From NCBI RefSeq assembly GCF_036934945.1, contig NW_027013544.1:117501-181500 (forward strand): a stretch of 64,000 nt of DNA, written 5' to 3'. The notes below the pieces were generated by a model. That model saw nothing but the letters and a program-made list of their open reading frames with translations. It was not told the DNA's origin and made no database searches. Within the stretch, counting starts at the first letter, position 1, and each line of letters starts with the position of its first letter. Shown in pieces: positions 1 to 12,472 of the stretch. Made by a program: the position numbers and the translations under genes. The DNA is from Oncorhynchus masou masou (Eukaryota; Chordata; Actinopteri; Salmoniformes; Salmonidae).

Positions 1-1244
1 ATCAACTCTGTACTCACGTGATCTGGTGCTCCTGTGACTGTTACTCTGTGACCAGGGGTTCAACCCCCACATCCACTCTTCATGCCCCCTCTCTGTCTGT
101 TGCTCATGAGGCTTACCTCTAGTGAAAAGGATTCTCCATTTTTAAAGGGGAAATACACAGATGAAACAATAACAAAGTGTTTTCCCCACCACTGTTTCAG
201 TACAAAGCTGAGGGACGGCCTGGATAAATGTAACCACCCTCAAATTCATAGACAGAGCAAATGATGCAAGGACTGACTATCCATGATATCAACAATACGT
301 GTTTAAATATGTTTTAACGCCATGAAGTGTTTATTTACCTTTACTTTGTTTACAAACATTGGAGGTAAACAAGCTTATATATTTGGGGTTCTGATGGGGT
401 ACGACAGTTAAACTAAGCTCGTGAGGCATTTATAAGTTATAAGTTATTAAAAAATAAATTGGAACATATCATTAAATTGATCTAGCAACTGCAGATTGCC
501 TCTTTAAAGGAATAACTTTCAAAATGAGGTATGTTTCCATGGTGATAGCAGTTAATAGCAGGTTCCCACTCCTAAAGAATTCTATGGGTATGAGAAGATC
601 ACACATTACAGGGAGTCTCTTAACCTTGGGCTTAGCAGATGACCTATCATGGTCAAGTTCAGGGGAGTAACATGTGTTATGGTTGGCTTCAAGTAAAGTA
701 TTATTGCTGTTTATTTGCAGCTACTATGCAGTGTTGCGTTGCTTCCCATTTTAATGAATTAACAATCCAATAGCAGAAGCTGTTCATTTCTTGTCCAATG
801 ATAGAAAAGTCATTGATCTGAGCATCCAATAAAAATAGTCCTTACAAGGCCATCAACCACTCAGCTACTGAGGAATCTGGTCAGTGGTCGCCTCTGGAGA
901 GACTGACCAACAGTGACCATTATAGCAGGCAGAAAGGGAGCAACAGAGGCATCTCAAGTGACAAACAAAGATTTGGAGAACCCCAGTTACTTAAACCAGC
1001 TCCACTTACTTCCCGATTGGTCGCCAACACCAATAGCACCCTAAAAATAGTAATGAAATGGCATATGAGTAGCTTTCAAACATCAACAAGGACAATGGGA
1101 TCCCCACATACAGACACAGCAGACAGTAGACATAAACAACATGTAAAAACCTCTTACTCACGCCCCTCCTTCTCTCCTCCTTGTTGACATATTCACCTGA
1201 ACCTCCACACACGCCCATCACATCAACACCTCCACACTACTCTA
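1..1244. other. No gene recognised; single-copy-looking sequence
   Basis: Non-repetitive, AT-rich sequence on both strands. Open frames are short (60-71 codons), lack recognisable domains and have no convincing splice context. By synteny it may lie in the intergenic region downstream of kcnj2, but nothing in the sequence itself shows a function. Confidence 0.5.
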
Positions 1245-1492
1245 GGCAGGTAGTCTCATTTATTGGGATGAATCTTTTCCTGGAGGCAGCTCTGCAGAGT
1301 GGTCCCAAGCTGTCCTAACCACAAAGTCATAACATCTGATTTTAAACATAACCCTAACCTTAACCACACTGCTAAACTTAAGCCTAACATTTTGGTTTTC
1401 ATGCATGTTTTATGATATAGCTGGCCCATCTCGTGGAAACCACTCAGCTCTGCCTCCAGGACAAGATTCATCCCAATAAACGGCAACCTGCC
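1245..1492. mobile_element. MITE with long terminal inverted repeats
   Basis: The ends are inverted repeats of about 48 bp: GGCAGGT at 1245 and its complement ending at 1492, both continuing through TTTATTGGGATGAATCTT and CCTGGAGGCAG with few mismatches. The interior (about 150 bp) has no coding capacity and contains a short CCTAACC-like stretch. Length, long TIRs and lack of coding fit a non-autonomous DNA transposon. A TA lies just outside each end (TA at 1243-1244; TTA at 1493-1495), so a Tc1/mariner-type target is possible but not proven. Confidence 0.75.
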
Positions 1493-1793
1493 TTATCTAC
1501 ACCCCTCTGCCCCCCCCCCCACCCCACCCGACCACTGACGTCAGCGGTTGCCAGGACGGTGAGAACCCCAGATGGCCCGGTGGGCCTGGCTTTGTGCCAC
1601 TTTCAGGTGTAGAGAGAAGTTTGGCCTCAGGGGGGTTGTGTGGCACTGTGCAGTGGAAATATCAAATGTTCTTTCACAATGAACAATCTGAACATCTACA
1701 CAACATGGTGTGACAAACATGGCAGATCATTTGAAATTCACAGGATGTTATGACCGCTTTGTTATTATTTAAACTGCCTGCATAATTCCCTTC
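1493..1793. other. No gene; short spacer before minisatellite
   Basis: Contains a C-run of about 11 near 1510 and then ordinary sequence. No open frame or known repeat is visible. Confidence 0.4.
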
Positions 1794-3597
1794 TGAGGAG
1801 TGTTCAAAGCCTACAGAATGCCTCTTTGAGGAGTGTTTCAGGTCTGTAGAATGCCTCTTTGAGGAGTGTTTCAGGTCTATAGAATGCCTCTTTGAGGAAT
1901 GTTTCAGGTCTGTAGAATGCCTCTTTGAATGCCTCTTTGAGGAGTGTTTCAGGTCTGTAGAATGCCTCTTTGAGGAGTGTTTCAGGTCTATAGAATGCCT
2001 CTTTGAGGAGTGTTTCAGGTCTGTAGAATGCCTCTTTGAGGAGTGTTTCAGGTCTGTAGAATGCCTCTTTGAGGAGTGTTTCAGGTCTGTAGAATGCCTC
2101 TTTGAGGAGTGTTTCAGGTCTGTAGAATGCCTCTTTGAGGAGTGTTTCAGGTCTGTAGAATGCCTCTTTGAGGAGTGTTTCAGGTCTGTCTCTTTAGAAT
2201 GCCTCTTTGAGGAGTGTTTCAGGTCTGTAGAATGCCTCTTTGAGGAGTGTTTCAGGTCTGTAGAATGCCTCTTTGAGGAGTGTTTCAGGTCTGTAGAATG
2301 CCTCTTTGAGGAGTGTTTCAGGTCTGTAGAATGCCTCTTTGAGGAGTGTTTCAGGTCTGTAGAATGCCTCTTTGAATGTTTGTCTCTTTGAGGAGTGTTT
2401 CAGGTCTGTAGAATGCCTCTTTGAGGAATGTTTCAGGTCTGTAGAATGCCTCTTTGAGGAGTGTTTCAGGTCTGTAGAATGCCTCTTTGAGGAGTGTTTC
2501 AGGTCTGAGAATGCCTCTTTGAGGAGTGTTTCAGGTCTGTAGAATGCCTCTTTGAGGAGTGTTTCAGGTCTGTAGAATGCCTCTTTGAGGAGTGTTTCAG
2601 GTCTGTAGAATGCCTCTTTGAGGAGTGTTTCAGGTCTGTAGAATGCCTCTTTGAGGAATGTTTGTTTCTTTGAGGAGGTCTGTAGAATGCCTCTTTGAGG
2701 AGTGTTTCAGGTCTGTAGAATGCCTCTTTGAGGAGTGTTTCAGGTCTGTAGAATGCCTCTTTGAGGAATGTTTCAGGTCTGTAGAATGCCTCTTTGAGGA
2801 GTGTTTCAGGTCTGTAGAATGCCTCTTTGAGGAGTGTTTCAGGTCTGTAGAATGCCTCTTTGAGGAGTGTTTCAGGTCTGTAGAATGCCTCTTTGAGGAG
2901 TGTTCAGGTCAGAATGCCTCTTTGAGGAGTGTTTCAGGTAGAATGCCTCTTTGAGGAGTGTTTCAGGTCTGTAGAATGCCTCTTTGAGGAGTGTTTCAGG
3001 TCTGTAGAATGCCTCTTTGAGGAGTGTTTCAGGTCTGTAGAATGTCTCTTTGAGGAGTGTTTCAGGTCTGTAGAATGCCTCTTTGAGGAGTGTTTCAGGT
3101 CTGTAGAATGCCTCTTTGAGGAGTGTTTCAGGTCTGTAGAATGCCTCTTTGAGGAAGCCTCTTTGTTTCAGGTCTGTAGAATGTCTCTTTGAGGAGTGTT
3201 TCAGAATGTCTTTGTTTCAGGTCTGTAGAATGCCTCTTTGAGGAGTGTTTCAGGTCTGTAGAATGTCTCTTTGAGGAGTGTTTCAGGTCTGTAGAATGTC
3301 TCTTTGAGGAGTGTTTCAGGTCTGTAGAATGCCTCTTTGAGGAGTGTTTCAGGTCTGTAGAATGCCTCTTTGAGGAGTGTTTCAGGTCTGTAGAATGCCT
3401 CTTTGAGGAGTGTTTCAGGTCTGTAGAATGCCAGGTCTTTGAGGAGTGTTTCAGGTCTGTAGAATGCCTCTTTGAGGAGTGTTTCAGGTCTGTAGAATGC
3501 CTCTTTGAGGAGTGTTTCAGGTCTGTGGAATGCCTCTTTGAGGAGTGTTTCAGGTCTGTGGAATGCCTCTTTGAGGAGTGTTTTCTAGGTCTGTGAA
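1794..3597. repeat. Minisatellite, 33-bp unit, about 54 copies
   Basis: Tandem units built around GCCTCTTTGAGGAGTG, followed by TTTCAGGTCTGTAGAAT. Because 33 is divisible by 3, any stop-free frame stays open across many units. This explains the predicted peptides with an 11-residue repeat on both strands; they have no start context, domain or splice sites and are not genes. Most units differ by single bases (GAATGCC/GAATGTC, GAGTG/GAATG). A few are truncated or interrupted, for example near 1927, 2190, 2375, 2665, 2905, 3150, 3200 and 3430. Confidence 0.95.
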
Positions 3598-3783
3598 TCC
3601 TCACTGTTAAAACACTTAATGCTATTTGCTGCTGGTGCTGCTCTAACCGGTATTTCAGGAGGCCCAGTGAATGGAAACAGCCTGATGTGTCCAACACACT
3701 GTAGCTGTCATTGGATTCTCTTTTTACTCCCCAGAGTCATGATACCCTCAGCAGGCAAAGACTGGGCCAATATAAGTGTTAAC

Positions 3784-4741
<958 letters not shown>

Positions 4742-4793
<52 letters not shown>

Positions 4794-4832
4794 ACGCGCT
4801 CACACACACACACACGCACACCCACACCCACA

Positions 4833-4918
<86 letters not shown>
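4742..4918. repeat. (CA)n microsatellite, interrupted
   Basis: Long CA run with CACG/CACCC interruptions around 4784-4838, then a pure CA run and a short CT tail. Predicted Cys-Val or His-Thr peptides are artefacts. Confidence 0.97.
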
Positions 4919-4920
<2 letters not shown>

Positions 4921-5474
4921 CTCTCTCTGGAGGTCACCATGAAGAAGACACTACACATTGTAAAACAAAAGGAGGACCAAGGCACTCTTCATATAATTAA
5001 TTAAAATGCCTTTATTTGTATGGCATGTTCAATGGAAACTAAGTTTAAACATTCTGACGTGTTTCGGCTGCATGGCCTTCATCAGGGAGTCCTCTTTTGA
5101 ACAGCGTTTTCCAATCAACCCTGATTTGAAGAGGTACTGGTTACATAATTCATTGAACAACACCTAGTAAGTTATACTATAGACATTAAAAAGTGAAATA
5201 TTGTAGATAAGTTATAAAAAATGCAAATCAAGGCTAGAAGCATCACAACCCCTAGAAAGGTAGTTCTAACCTTGAATAGGATTGGGCAAAGTGGTCAGAA
5301 TAGGTGAGCTGTCTATTTTATAGTACACTAGAACACAGCAAACATGGACCACAACAGTCTAAACACAGCTGTGGGAAATAGAGCAATGTGTCCATTACAC
5401 AGAGTATCTTGTATGAGTTGAGACCTGGTCATCAGCAGGGCCATCAAGTGGCTCCCTTACAGAAGTGTCGTCTT
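4919..5474. other. No gene; part resembles a dispersed fish repeat
   Basis: The stretch at about 4995-5110 carries the phrase GACGTGTTTCGGCTGC followed by GGCCTTCATCAGGG, which I associate with a dispersed fish repeat (recall, not a search). The rest shows nothing recognisable. Confidence 0.3.
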
Positions 5475-5912
5475 TCATCTGTCGAGAGAGGAAAGACGAG
5501 AGAGGAAAGACGAGAGAGGAAAGTCGAGAGAGGAAAGACGAGAGAAGAAAGACGAGACGAAAGTCGAGAGAGGAAAGTCGAGAGAGGAAAGTCGAGAGAG
5601 GAAAGTCGAGAGAGGAAAGTCGAGAGAGGAAAGTCGAGAGAGGAAAGACGAGAGAGGAAAGTCGAGAGAGGAAAGTCGAGAGAGGAAAGTCGAGAGAGGA
5701 AAGACGAGAGAGGAAAGACGAGTGAGGAAAGTTGAGAGAGGAAAGACGAGAGAGGACAATCGAGAGAGGAAAGACGAGGGAGGAAAGTCGAGAGAGGAAA
5801 GACGAGAGAGGAAAGACGAGAGAGGAAAGTCGAGAGAGGAAAGACAAGAGAGGACAGTCGAGAGAGGAAAGACGAGAGAGGAAAGTTGAGAGAGGACATA
5901 CAAGAGAGGAAA
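5475..5912. repeat. Minisatellite, 14-bp unit, about 31 copies
   Basis: Tandem GAGAGGAAAGACGA/GAGAGGAAAGTCGA units. The plus strand is nearly all purine, so it is a long polypurine-polypyrimidine tract. Since 3 x 14 = 42, all three frames on each strand carry the same cyclic 14-residue peptide (Glu-Arg-Lys rich on plus, Ser-Leu-Phe-Pro rich on minus). These frames are artefacts. Confidence 0.95.
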
Positions 5913-6023
5913 TTGCTGCCTGCAGGTCTGGTGATACGGAGGTAGGTTGGCCTTCTGTAAAAATATCTGTTGGGATCACCATTTGTTCATCATTCCAAGA
6001 CTAAGATTCCATGTCTCATTCTG

Positions 6024-6130
6024 AAAGGTTGAAGTTTCAATTCCCACAAGGATCACATACAAAACATGCATGAACTCCCTGTACGGTGTGTCGCGTCCAA
6101 TAAGAGCGTCTGCTTAGTGGCATATATTCC
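6024..6130 (+). mobile_element. Possible degenerate tRNA-derived SINE fragment
   Basis: GGTTGAAGTTTCAATTCCC at about 6027 resembles a decayed pol III B box. It is followed by GATCACATACAAAACATGC and then AATAAGAGCGTCTGCT, the tail motif shared by teleost SINEs and L2-type LINEs. No A box is recognisable, so only a fragment is claimed. Confidence 0.4.
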
Positions 6131-6155
6131 CTTCTGGGAATTTGCTGAGAAAACA

Positions 6156-7414
6156 CAGTGCCTTCAGGAAGTATTCATACCCCTTGACTTATTCTAAAAT
6201 GTTTTGTGTTACATCCTGAATTCAAAATGGATTAAATGTATTTTTTCTCTCTCACCCATCTACACACAATACCCCATAATGACAAAGTGAATACATGTTC
6301 TTAGGAATTGTTGCTAATTTATTGAAAATTAAAAAAATAAATATTTAATTTACAGAAGTATTCACACCCCTGAGTCAATTCTTTGTAGAAGCACCTTTGG
6401 CAGCGATTACAGCTGTGAGTCTTTCTGGGTAAGTCTCTAAGAGATTTCCATACTTGGATTGCGCAACATTTGCCCATTATTCTTTTCAAAATTATTCAAG
6501 CTCTGTCAACTTGGTTGTTGATCATTGCTTGACAACCATTTTCAGGTCTTAGATTTTCAAATACAAGTCAAAACTGTAACTTGGCCACTCAGGAACATTC
6601 ACTGTCTTCTTGGTAAGCAACTCTAGTGTAGATTTGGCCTTATTTTTAGGTTATTGTCCTGCTGAAAGGTGAATTCATCTCCCAGTGTCTGGTGGAAAGC
6701 AAACTGAACCAGGTTTTCCTTTAGGATTTTGCCTGTGCTGATCTCCATTCCGTTTATTTTTATCCTGAAAAACTCCACAGTCCTTAAAGTTTACAAACAC
6801 ACACATAACATGATGCAGCCACCACTATGCTTGAAAATATGGAGAGTGGTACTCCGTAATGTGCTGTATTGGATTTGCCCCAAACGTAAAACTTTGTATT
6901 CAGGACAAAAAGTTTAAAAAAAGAAGCTTTGCAGCAAGTGATTTGATGCAAACAGATGCATGCAATATTTTTGATTCTGTTCAGGCTTCCTTCTTTTCAC
7001 TCTGTCAATTAGGTTAGTATTGCAAAGTAATTACAATGTTGTTGATCCATCCTCAGTCTTCTCCAATCACAGCCATGTAACTGTTTTAATGTCACCATTG
7101 GACATACTGTTGAAATCCCTGAGCGGTTTCCTTCCTCTCCAGCAACTGAGTTAGGAAGGATGACTGTATCTTTGTAGTGACAGGGTGCATTGATACACTA
7201 TCCAAAGTGTAATTCATCATTTCACCATGCTCAAAGGGATATTAAATGTCTGCTTTTTTATTTGTAAAAACATAGGTCCACTTTGACATTATGGGGTATT
7301 GTATGTAGGCCAGAGACAAAAAACAAGTAAACATTTAATCCATTTTAAATTCAGCCTGTAACACAACAAAATGTTGATAAAGTCGAATGGTGTGAATACT
7401 TCCTGAAGGCACTG
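6156..7414. mobile_element. Tc1-like DNA transposon remnant, degenerate
   Basis: The termini are inverted: CAGTGCCTTCAGGAAGTATT at 6156 and the complementary form ending in CACTG at 7414. Inside the ends, phrases about an AATACCCCATAATG stretch recur in opposite orientations (about 6270 and 7290), as in salmonid Tc1-like elements. At about 1.26 kb it is slightly short for a full Tc1 copy. The interior retains transposase-like traces but no open frame, so the element is non-functional. No intact TA duplication was seen at the left end. Confidence 0.85.
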
Positions 7415-7837
7415 TCAGTAAGGGAGGTTTTAGCCCAGATTTCATATCTGTCACATGTTGTTATTTATATCCCCTGACCAAGTGTATTTGGTCTGATTTA
7501 AGATTTTAACTGGAACGCAAGATCAGACATTCTAATTTGGTGGTTGGGTGACATGGGTAAGATCTCTGAAGAGGGATGCTTATCACTGATGCTGTTGAAT
7601 CACTTTCCTTTTGCACTTCTCCCTGATGCCTCATCTGGGTCAGTATCAGTCAATATGAGAACAGAGTCAAGGTGCAGACAAAATACAACATTCACATGGG
7701 AGGGAAACAGGCACAGCTCTCCTTTATTTGGAGTAGCTAAAAAATCATTGACATCTGTCGTCATTGTCTGTCTTCACAGAGATCAAAAGCTCTGCTCCTA
7801 TCAGAATAGTAAAAGCTCAAGTCTGAAAGTTTACGGG
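7415..7837. other. No gene recognised
   Basis: Contains a 115-codon plus-strand open frame (7544-7891) without domain similarity that I can see; it runs into the MITE that follows. Treated as non-coding. Confidence 0.35.
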
Positions 7838-8023
7838 ATGGATTCAATGCGGACCAAACAAGATCCACATTATAGCATGATTGAAGATTAAAGGTCATTT
7901 CTGATTGAACCGACATATGCAGTGTTACCGTAAATGCAGTCTCTGCGAATGAGGGAACATTGCCTTTAAATTTTTAAAATCATGCTGTAGCGCGGATCGT
8001 CTGCAGTCCGGATTGAATCTAGG
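7838..8023. mobile_element. MITE with imperfect terminal inverted repeats
   Basis: GGATTCAATGCGGACC near 7840 pairs with GTCCGGATTGAATC ending at about 8019. The inner parts (TATAGCATGATTGAAG versus AAATCATGCTGTAG) also pair. At about 185 bp with no coding, it fits a short non-autonomous DNA transposon of a type repeated in salmonid genomes. Confidence 0.65.
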
Positions 8024-8404
8024 CCTAAATCAACAGCAGCACGGGGCCACACATGAAGACAGAAACAAGGTACAACAGCACTGCTGGACTGATTCTTGCT
8101 TTGACCAGTTCCGTGTCAGTCAGTCCCTCGGGCCGTCTTCAATACACCTGCTGCAGAAAGGATGATCCATCTGTAATCCATGTTGCCCCTGTGACACAGC
8201 TTTACTCCGGCCCAGCAAATCTGAATCAGACAGGCCCAGAGGTCATGACACCAATAGACCTGGTTCATAAGCAATGGTTTATTATGTAAAAAGCCGAATA
8301 CTTCGCACTTTGCAGAGGGCAAAACTGTGAAAAACAGGTTGAAATTACCTCCCAACCCAGCATCTGCCCGCTGGGTTAGTACTGGAGATGTTCAACCATC
8401 AACG
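8024..8404. other. No gene recognised
   Basis: Short overlapping frames on both strands (78-79 codons) have no domain. Nothing else is visible. Confidence 0.35.
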
Positions 8405-9212
8405 GTTCATGTCCTTCATACATACACCTTTATTAGTGTCTGTATCAGCAGTATTAGTCTATCAGACCTTTATTAGTGTCTGTATCAGCAGTATTAGTTT
8501 ATCAGACACCTGCATTAGTACCTGTATATTATATTGGGAAATGTACAGTACCTGTATCAGCAGTTTAGTGTATCAAACAGAATTGTCTGTATCAGCAGTA
8601 TCAGTGTACCAGACACCTGAATTAGTACCTGTATATTATATTGGGATATGTACAGTGTCTGTATCAGCAGTATCAGTGTACCAGACACCTGAATTAGTAC
8701 CTGTATATTATATTGGGATATGTACAGTGTCTGTATCAGCAGAATCAGTGTACCAGACACCTGAATTAGTACCTGTATATTATATTGGGATATGTACAGT
8801 GTCTGTATCAGCAGTATCAGTGTACCAGACACCTGAATTAGTACCTGTATATTATATTGGGATATGTACATATTATAGTGTACCAGACACCTTGGGAAAT
8901 GTACAGTGTCTGTATCAGCAGTATCAGTGTACCAGACACCTGAATTAGTACCTGTATATTATATTGGGAAATGTACAGTGTCTGTATCAGCAGTATCAGT
9001 GTACCAGACACCTGAATTAGTACCTGTATATTATATTGGGAAATGTACAGTGTCTGTATCAGCAGTATCAGTGTACCAGACACCAGACACAGTGTCTGTA
9101 TCAGCATTAGTACCTGAATTATATTATATTGGGAAATGTACAGTGTCTGTGTCAGCAGTATTAGTGTACCAGACACTTTTATTAGTACCTGTATATTATA
9201 TTGGGAAATGTA
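8405..9212. repeat. Minisatellite, about 72-bp unit, about 11 copies
   Basis: Units contain GTGTCTGTATCAGCAG, then a CAGTGTACCAGACACC segment, then ATTAGTACCTGTATATTATA. The unit is 24 codons, so long frames appear on both strands; they are repeat artefacts. The 5' units (8410-8580) are more diverged, and rearranged partial units occur at 8870-8890 and 9080-9120. Confidence 0.93.
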
Positions 9213-9285
9213 CAGTGCATTTGGAAAGTATTCAGACCCCCTCCCTTTTTCCACATGTTGTTACATTACAGTCTTATTCTAACCT
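9213..9285. mobile_element. Solo end of a Tc1-like element
   Basis: TA then CAGTGCATTTGGAAAGTATT begins directly after the last minisatellite unit and continues through a TTTTTCCACATGTTGTTACA phrase typical of salmonid Tc1 ends. No matching right end is seen downstream, so it is a solo or truncated terminus. Confidence 0.7.
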
Positions 9286-9384
9286 TGATGTCATCCTTTG
9301 GTTATGGACCAATGCAGCAATGTGCTCAGAAACTATGGCACAAATAAATACTTGTACATTTCATGGAGCAAACTGTATGTGTTG

Positions 9385-9621
9385 AAAGGGGCAACCCGAG
9401 CATGGCGACCCGATATCTCAACTCCACACACACACATTGATTGATCTTCGTTAGAGCTGGTGTCTGGTGAGCATGGTCTAGAACAGGGAATTCTCTGACC
9501 TTAAAGGGGCAACCCGAGCTTGGCGACCCGATATCTCAACTCCACACACACACATTGATTGATCTTCGTTAGAGCTGGTGTCTGGTGAGCATGGTCTAGA
9601 ACAGGGAATTCTCTGACCTTT
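9385..9621. repeat. 118-bp tandem direct duplication
   Basis: The block starting AAAGGGGCAACCCGAG at 9385 is repeated from 9503 with almost no differences (GAGCATGG versus GAGCTTGG). Each copy contains a short CA run and a GATTGATCTTCG phrase and ends in GGGAATTCTCTGACC. The near identity implies a recent duplication. Confidence 0.9.
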
Positions 9622-9976
9622 ACCTTCCTGGTAAAGAGTTCAGGGTCCCCTCTTGAATGACACATTTAATTCAATCTAAATATGTCGAGACAAGAAATTG
9701 TCCAGATATCTGTCTCTTCCTGCGTAATAAATGTGTCTGTGATTTCAACACTGTGTATAAATATGTCAAAACGAAATGAGCCAGATGTATTCACAACTTT
9801 TACATAGAAGTAAAAGTGGAGCAGGAAAGAAACATGATTTACTGAGATGCTTCTACGGCATTTTGAGTCACAGCACATTTTTTTTTCAAGACGACCCTGG
9901 CGAGCCACATCATATCGGTTCCAGAGGGGCCAAATCTGGCCCCTAGGCCGCCAGTTAAAGAACCTTGTTCTATGGA
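9622..9976. other. No gene; possible hAT-type element end near 9890-9965
   Basis: The phrase GGGGCCAAATCTGGCCCC followed by TAGGCCGCCAGTT and AAGAACC resembles the ends of degenerate hAT-like elements in fish (compare 23820-23881). Otherwise nothing is recognised. Confidence 0.3.
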
Positions 9977-10434
9977 AAATCAGGTGTCGCCTTTTCCTGA
10001 TTGAAATTGAGTTTGTCTTTACACCATTTTAGCTTACAAATTGCAAGTCAGATCAATGTAGTTACATTTCACTTGACAAAGACCATGAGGCAACTGATTG
10101 ATCAAGACATGAAAGATGAACAGTGTCTATATAAACTCAGCAAAAAAAGAAACGTCCCCTTTTCAGGACACTGTCTTTCAAAGATAATTAGTAAAAATCC
10201 AAATATCTTCACAGATCTTCATTGTAAAGTGTTTAAACACTGTTTCCCATGCTTGTTCAATGAACCATTGCTGAGTTTATATAGACACTGTTCATCTTTC
10301 ATGTCTTGATCAATCAGTTGTGTCATGGTCTTTGTCAAGTGAAATGTAACTACATTGATCTGACTTGCAATTTGTAAGCTAAAATGGAGTTAAGACAAAC
10401 TCAATTTCAATCAGGAAAAGGCGACACCTGATTT
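9977..10434. repeat. Long inverted repeat: two 166-bp arms, 126-bp loop
   Basis: 9977-10142 is repeated in reverse complement at 10269-10434 with only a few mismatches (for example GCAACTG/CAGTTGTG and ACACC/GGAGT). The arms include the terminal TATATAAACTCAGC of a Tc1-like element plus about 150 bp of the sequence that flanks it. The right arm interrupts the element's usual sequence between GAACCAT (10262-10268) and TTAATGAACATGCACC (10437). This looks like an aberrant inverted duplication of the transposon end and its flank. Confidence 0.9.
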
Positions 10435-11330
10435 GCTTAATGAACATGCACCTGTGGAACGGTCATTACGACACTAACAGCTTACAGGTGGTAGGCAATT
10501 AAGGTCACAGTTATGAAAACTTAGGACACTAAAGAGGCCTTTCTACTGACTCTGAAAAACACCAAAAGAAAGATGCCCAGGGTCCCTGCTCATCTGCGTG
10601 AACATGCCTTAGGCATTTGTCTCACCAAGGGTGATGGTCAGATTTGCGTTTATCGTAGAAGGAATGAACGTTACACCGAGGACTGTACTCTGGAGCGGGG
10701 TTGATTTGGAGTTGGAGGGTCCGTCATGGTCTGGGGCGGTGTGTCACAGCATCATCGGACTGAGCTTGTTGTCATTGCAACGCTGTTCGTTACAGGGAAG
10801 ACATCCTCCTCCCTCATGTGGAAGCCTTCCTGCAGGCTCATCCTGACATGACCCTCCAGCATGACAATGCCACCAGCCATACTGCTTGTTCTGTGCATGA
10901 TTTCCTGCAAGACAGGAATGTCAGTGTTCTGACATGGCCAGCGACGAGCTCGGATCTCAATCCCATTGAGCACGTCTCGGACCTGTGTTATCGGAGGGTG
11001 AGGGCTAGGGCCAACCCCCAGAAATGTCCAGGAACTTGCAGGTGCCTTGGTGGAAGAGAGGAGTAACATCTCACTGAAAGAACTGGCAAATATGCAGTCC
11101 ATGCAGTCCATGAAGAGGAGATGCACTGCAGTACTTAATGCAGCTGGTGGCCACACCAGACACTGGCTGTTACTTTTGATTTTGACCCCCTCTTTGTTCA
11201 GGGACACATTATTCCATTTCTGTTAGTCACATGTCTGTGGAACTTGTTCAGTTTATGTCTCAGTTGTTGAATCTTCTGTTCATACAAATATTTACACGTT
11301 TGCTGATTTTGCTGAAAATAAACGCAGTTG
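10128..11330 (+). mobile_element. Tc1-like DNA transposon, internally deleted
   Basis: Starts at TATATAAACTCAGC and continues with AAAGAAACGTCCCC, the end of a very common salmonid Tc1-like family. Its other end stops in GCTGAAAATAAACGCAGTTG without the expected terminal repeat. An inverted duplication interrupts the left part and much of the transposase N-terminal half is missing, so the copy is non-autonomous. Confidence 0.85.
10573..11066 (+). pseudogene. Tc1-like transposase fragment, broken
   Basis: The remaining coding begins with MPRVPAHLREHALG at 10573, then jumps by deletion to a segment with GGSVMVWGG, and ends with the catalytic region HDNATSHTA (near 10863) and SDLNPIEH (near 10950). 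This corresponds to the DDE domain of Tc1/mariner transposases, which cut and paste the element at TA sites. The N-terminal paired-type DNA-binding region is mostly deleted. Frame changes between 10630, 10740 and 10818 and missing sequence make the protein non-functional. Confidence 0.85.
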
Positions 11331-11765
11331 CTCAGTTTCGATACATACTCTGTAGTATGTGTCCCCGAAGGTTCGAATCTTAACCTTAGATTTATTTGCA
11401 CACATGTAAGCTCAAGTTTTCTAGCGACATTGATGCATGCATTTGGCAAGGGTTTCCTTAACTCGGTCCTGGGGCCGCCCCCTGGGTGCACATTTAGTTT
11501 TTTGCATTAAGCGATGAGATCAGCAACTTAAATGTGTGCATGTCAAGTTGGGATTCTTCCCGTCTTTCTGCCACATTTACTATGTGTATGATCTATGGGC
11601 AGGGATCATTAACAGAGCGACTGAAGGGAAAAACAACTTCTCTGTTAGAAAACAGACTATGTGGCATCGGTATGTGCCAGAAACTTTTACTCTGTCAAAA
11701 TTGAGTACAAAATGTAAACAGGATTTTTTTGGTTATAAAGTCAGTTTTTTCCAAAAATGGAGATT
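11331..11765. other. No gene recognised
   Basis: Short overlapping frames up to 97 codons on both strands with no domain. Sequence is unique apart from the adjoining minisatellite edge. Confidence 0.35.
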
Positions 11766-12472
11766 AGTGAGATGTAAGGAATCTAGTGTGCATAACAGTT
11801 GAGGTGTAAGGAATCTAGTGTGCGTAACAGTTGAGATGTAAGGAATCTAGTGTACATCACAGTTGAGATGTAAGGAATCTAGTGTGCGTAACAGTTGAGA
11901 TGTAAGGAATCTAGTGTACGTCACAGTTGAGATGTAAGGAATCTAATGTGCGTAACAGTTGAGATGTAAGGAATCTAGTGTACGTCACAGTTGAGATGTA
12001 AGGAATCTAGTGTACGTCACAGTTGAGATGTAAGGAATCTAGTGTACGTAACAGTTGAGATGTAAGGAATCTAGTGTACGTCACAGTTGAGATGTAAGGA
12101 ATCTAGTGTACGTCACAGTTGAGATGTAAGGAATCTAGTGTACGTCACAGTTGAGATGTAAGGAATCTAGTGTACGTCACAGTTGAGATGTAAGGAATCT
12201 AGTGTACGTCACAGTTGAGATGTAAGGAATCTAGTGTACGTCACAGTTGAGATGTAAGGAATCTAGTGTACATCACAGTTGAGATGTAAGGAATCTAGTG
12301 TACATCACAGTTGAGATGTAAGGAATCTAGTGTACATCACAGTTGAGATGTAAGGAATCTAGTGTACGTAACAGTTGAGATGTAAGGAATCTAGTGTACA
12401 TCACAGTTGAGATGTAAGGAATCTAGTGTACGTCACAGTTGAGATGTAAGGAATCTAGTGTACGTCACAGTT
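11766..12472. repeat. Minisatellite, 32-bp unit, about 22 copies
   Basis: Tandem units with core GTAAGGAATCTAGTG followed by TACGTCACAGTTGAGAT. Variants are limited to TACGTCAC, TACATCAC, TGCGTAAC and TACGTAAC. Diverged fragments of the same unit reappear at 12808-12890 mixed with CA runs. The unit often contains the half-CRE-like string ACGTCA, but it varies freely, which argues against a conserved binding site. Confidence 0.95.

Noticed and set aside
2658..3697. Frames with SVECLFEECFR or RHSTDLKHSSK repeats
   Set aside because: Product of the 33-bp minisatellite.
7544..7891. 115-codon plus-strand frame
   Set aside because: No domain, no splice context and the 3' part is a MITE.
11766..12472. 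Array of CREB-type sites (TACGTCAC)
   Set aside because: The relevant bases vary freely between units (TACATCAC, TGCGTAAC), so no conserved site is evident.
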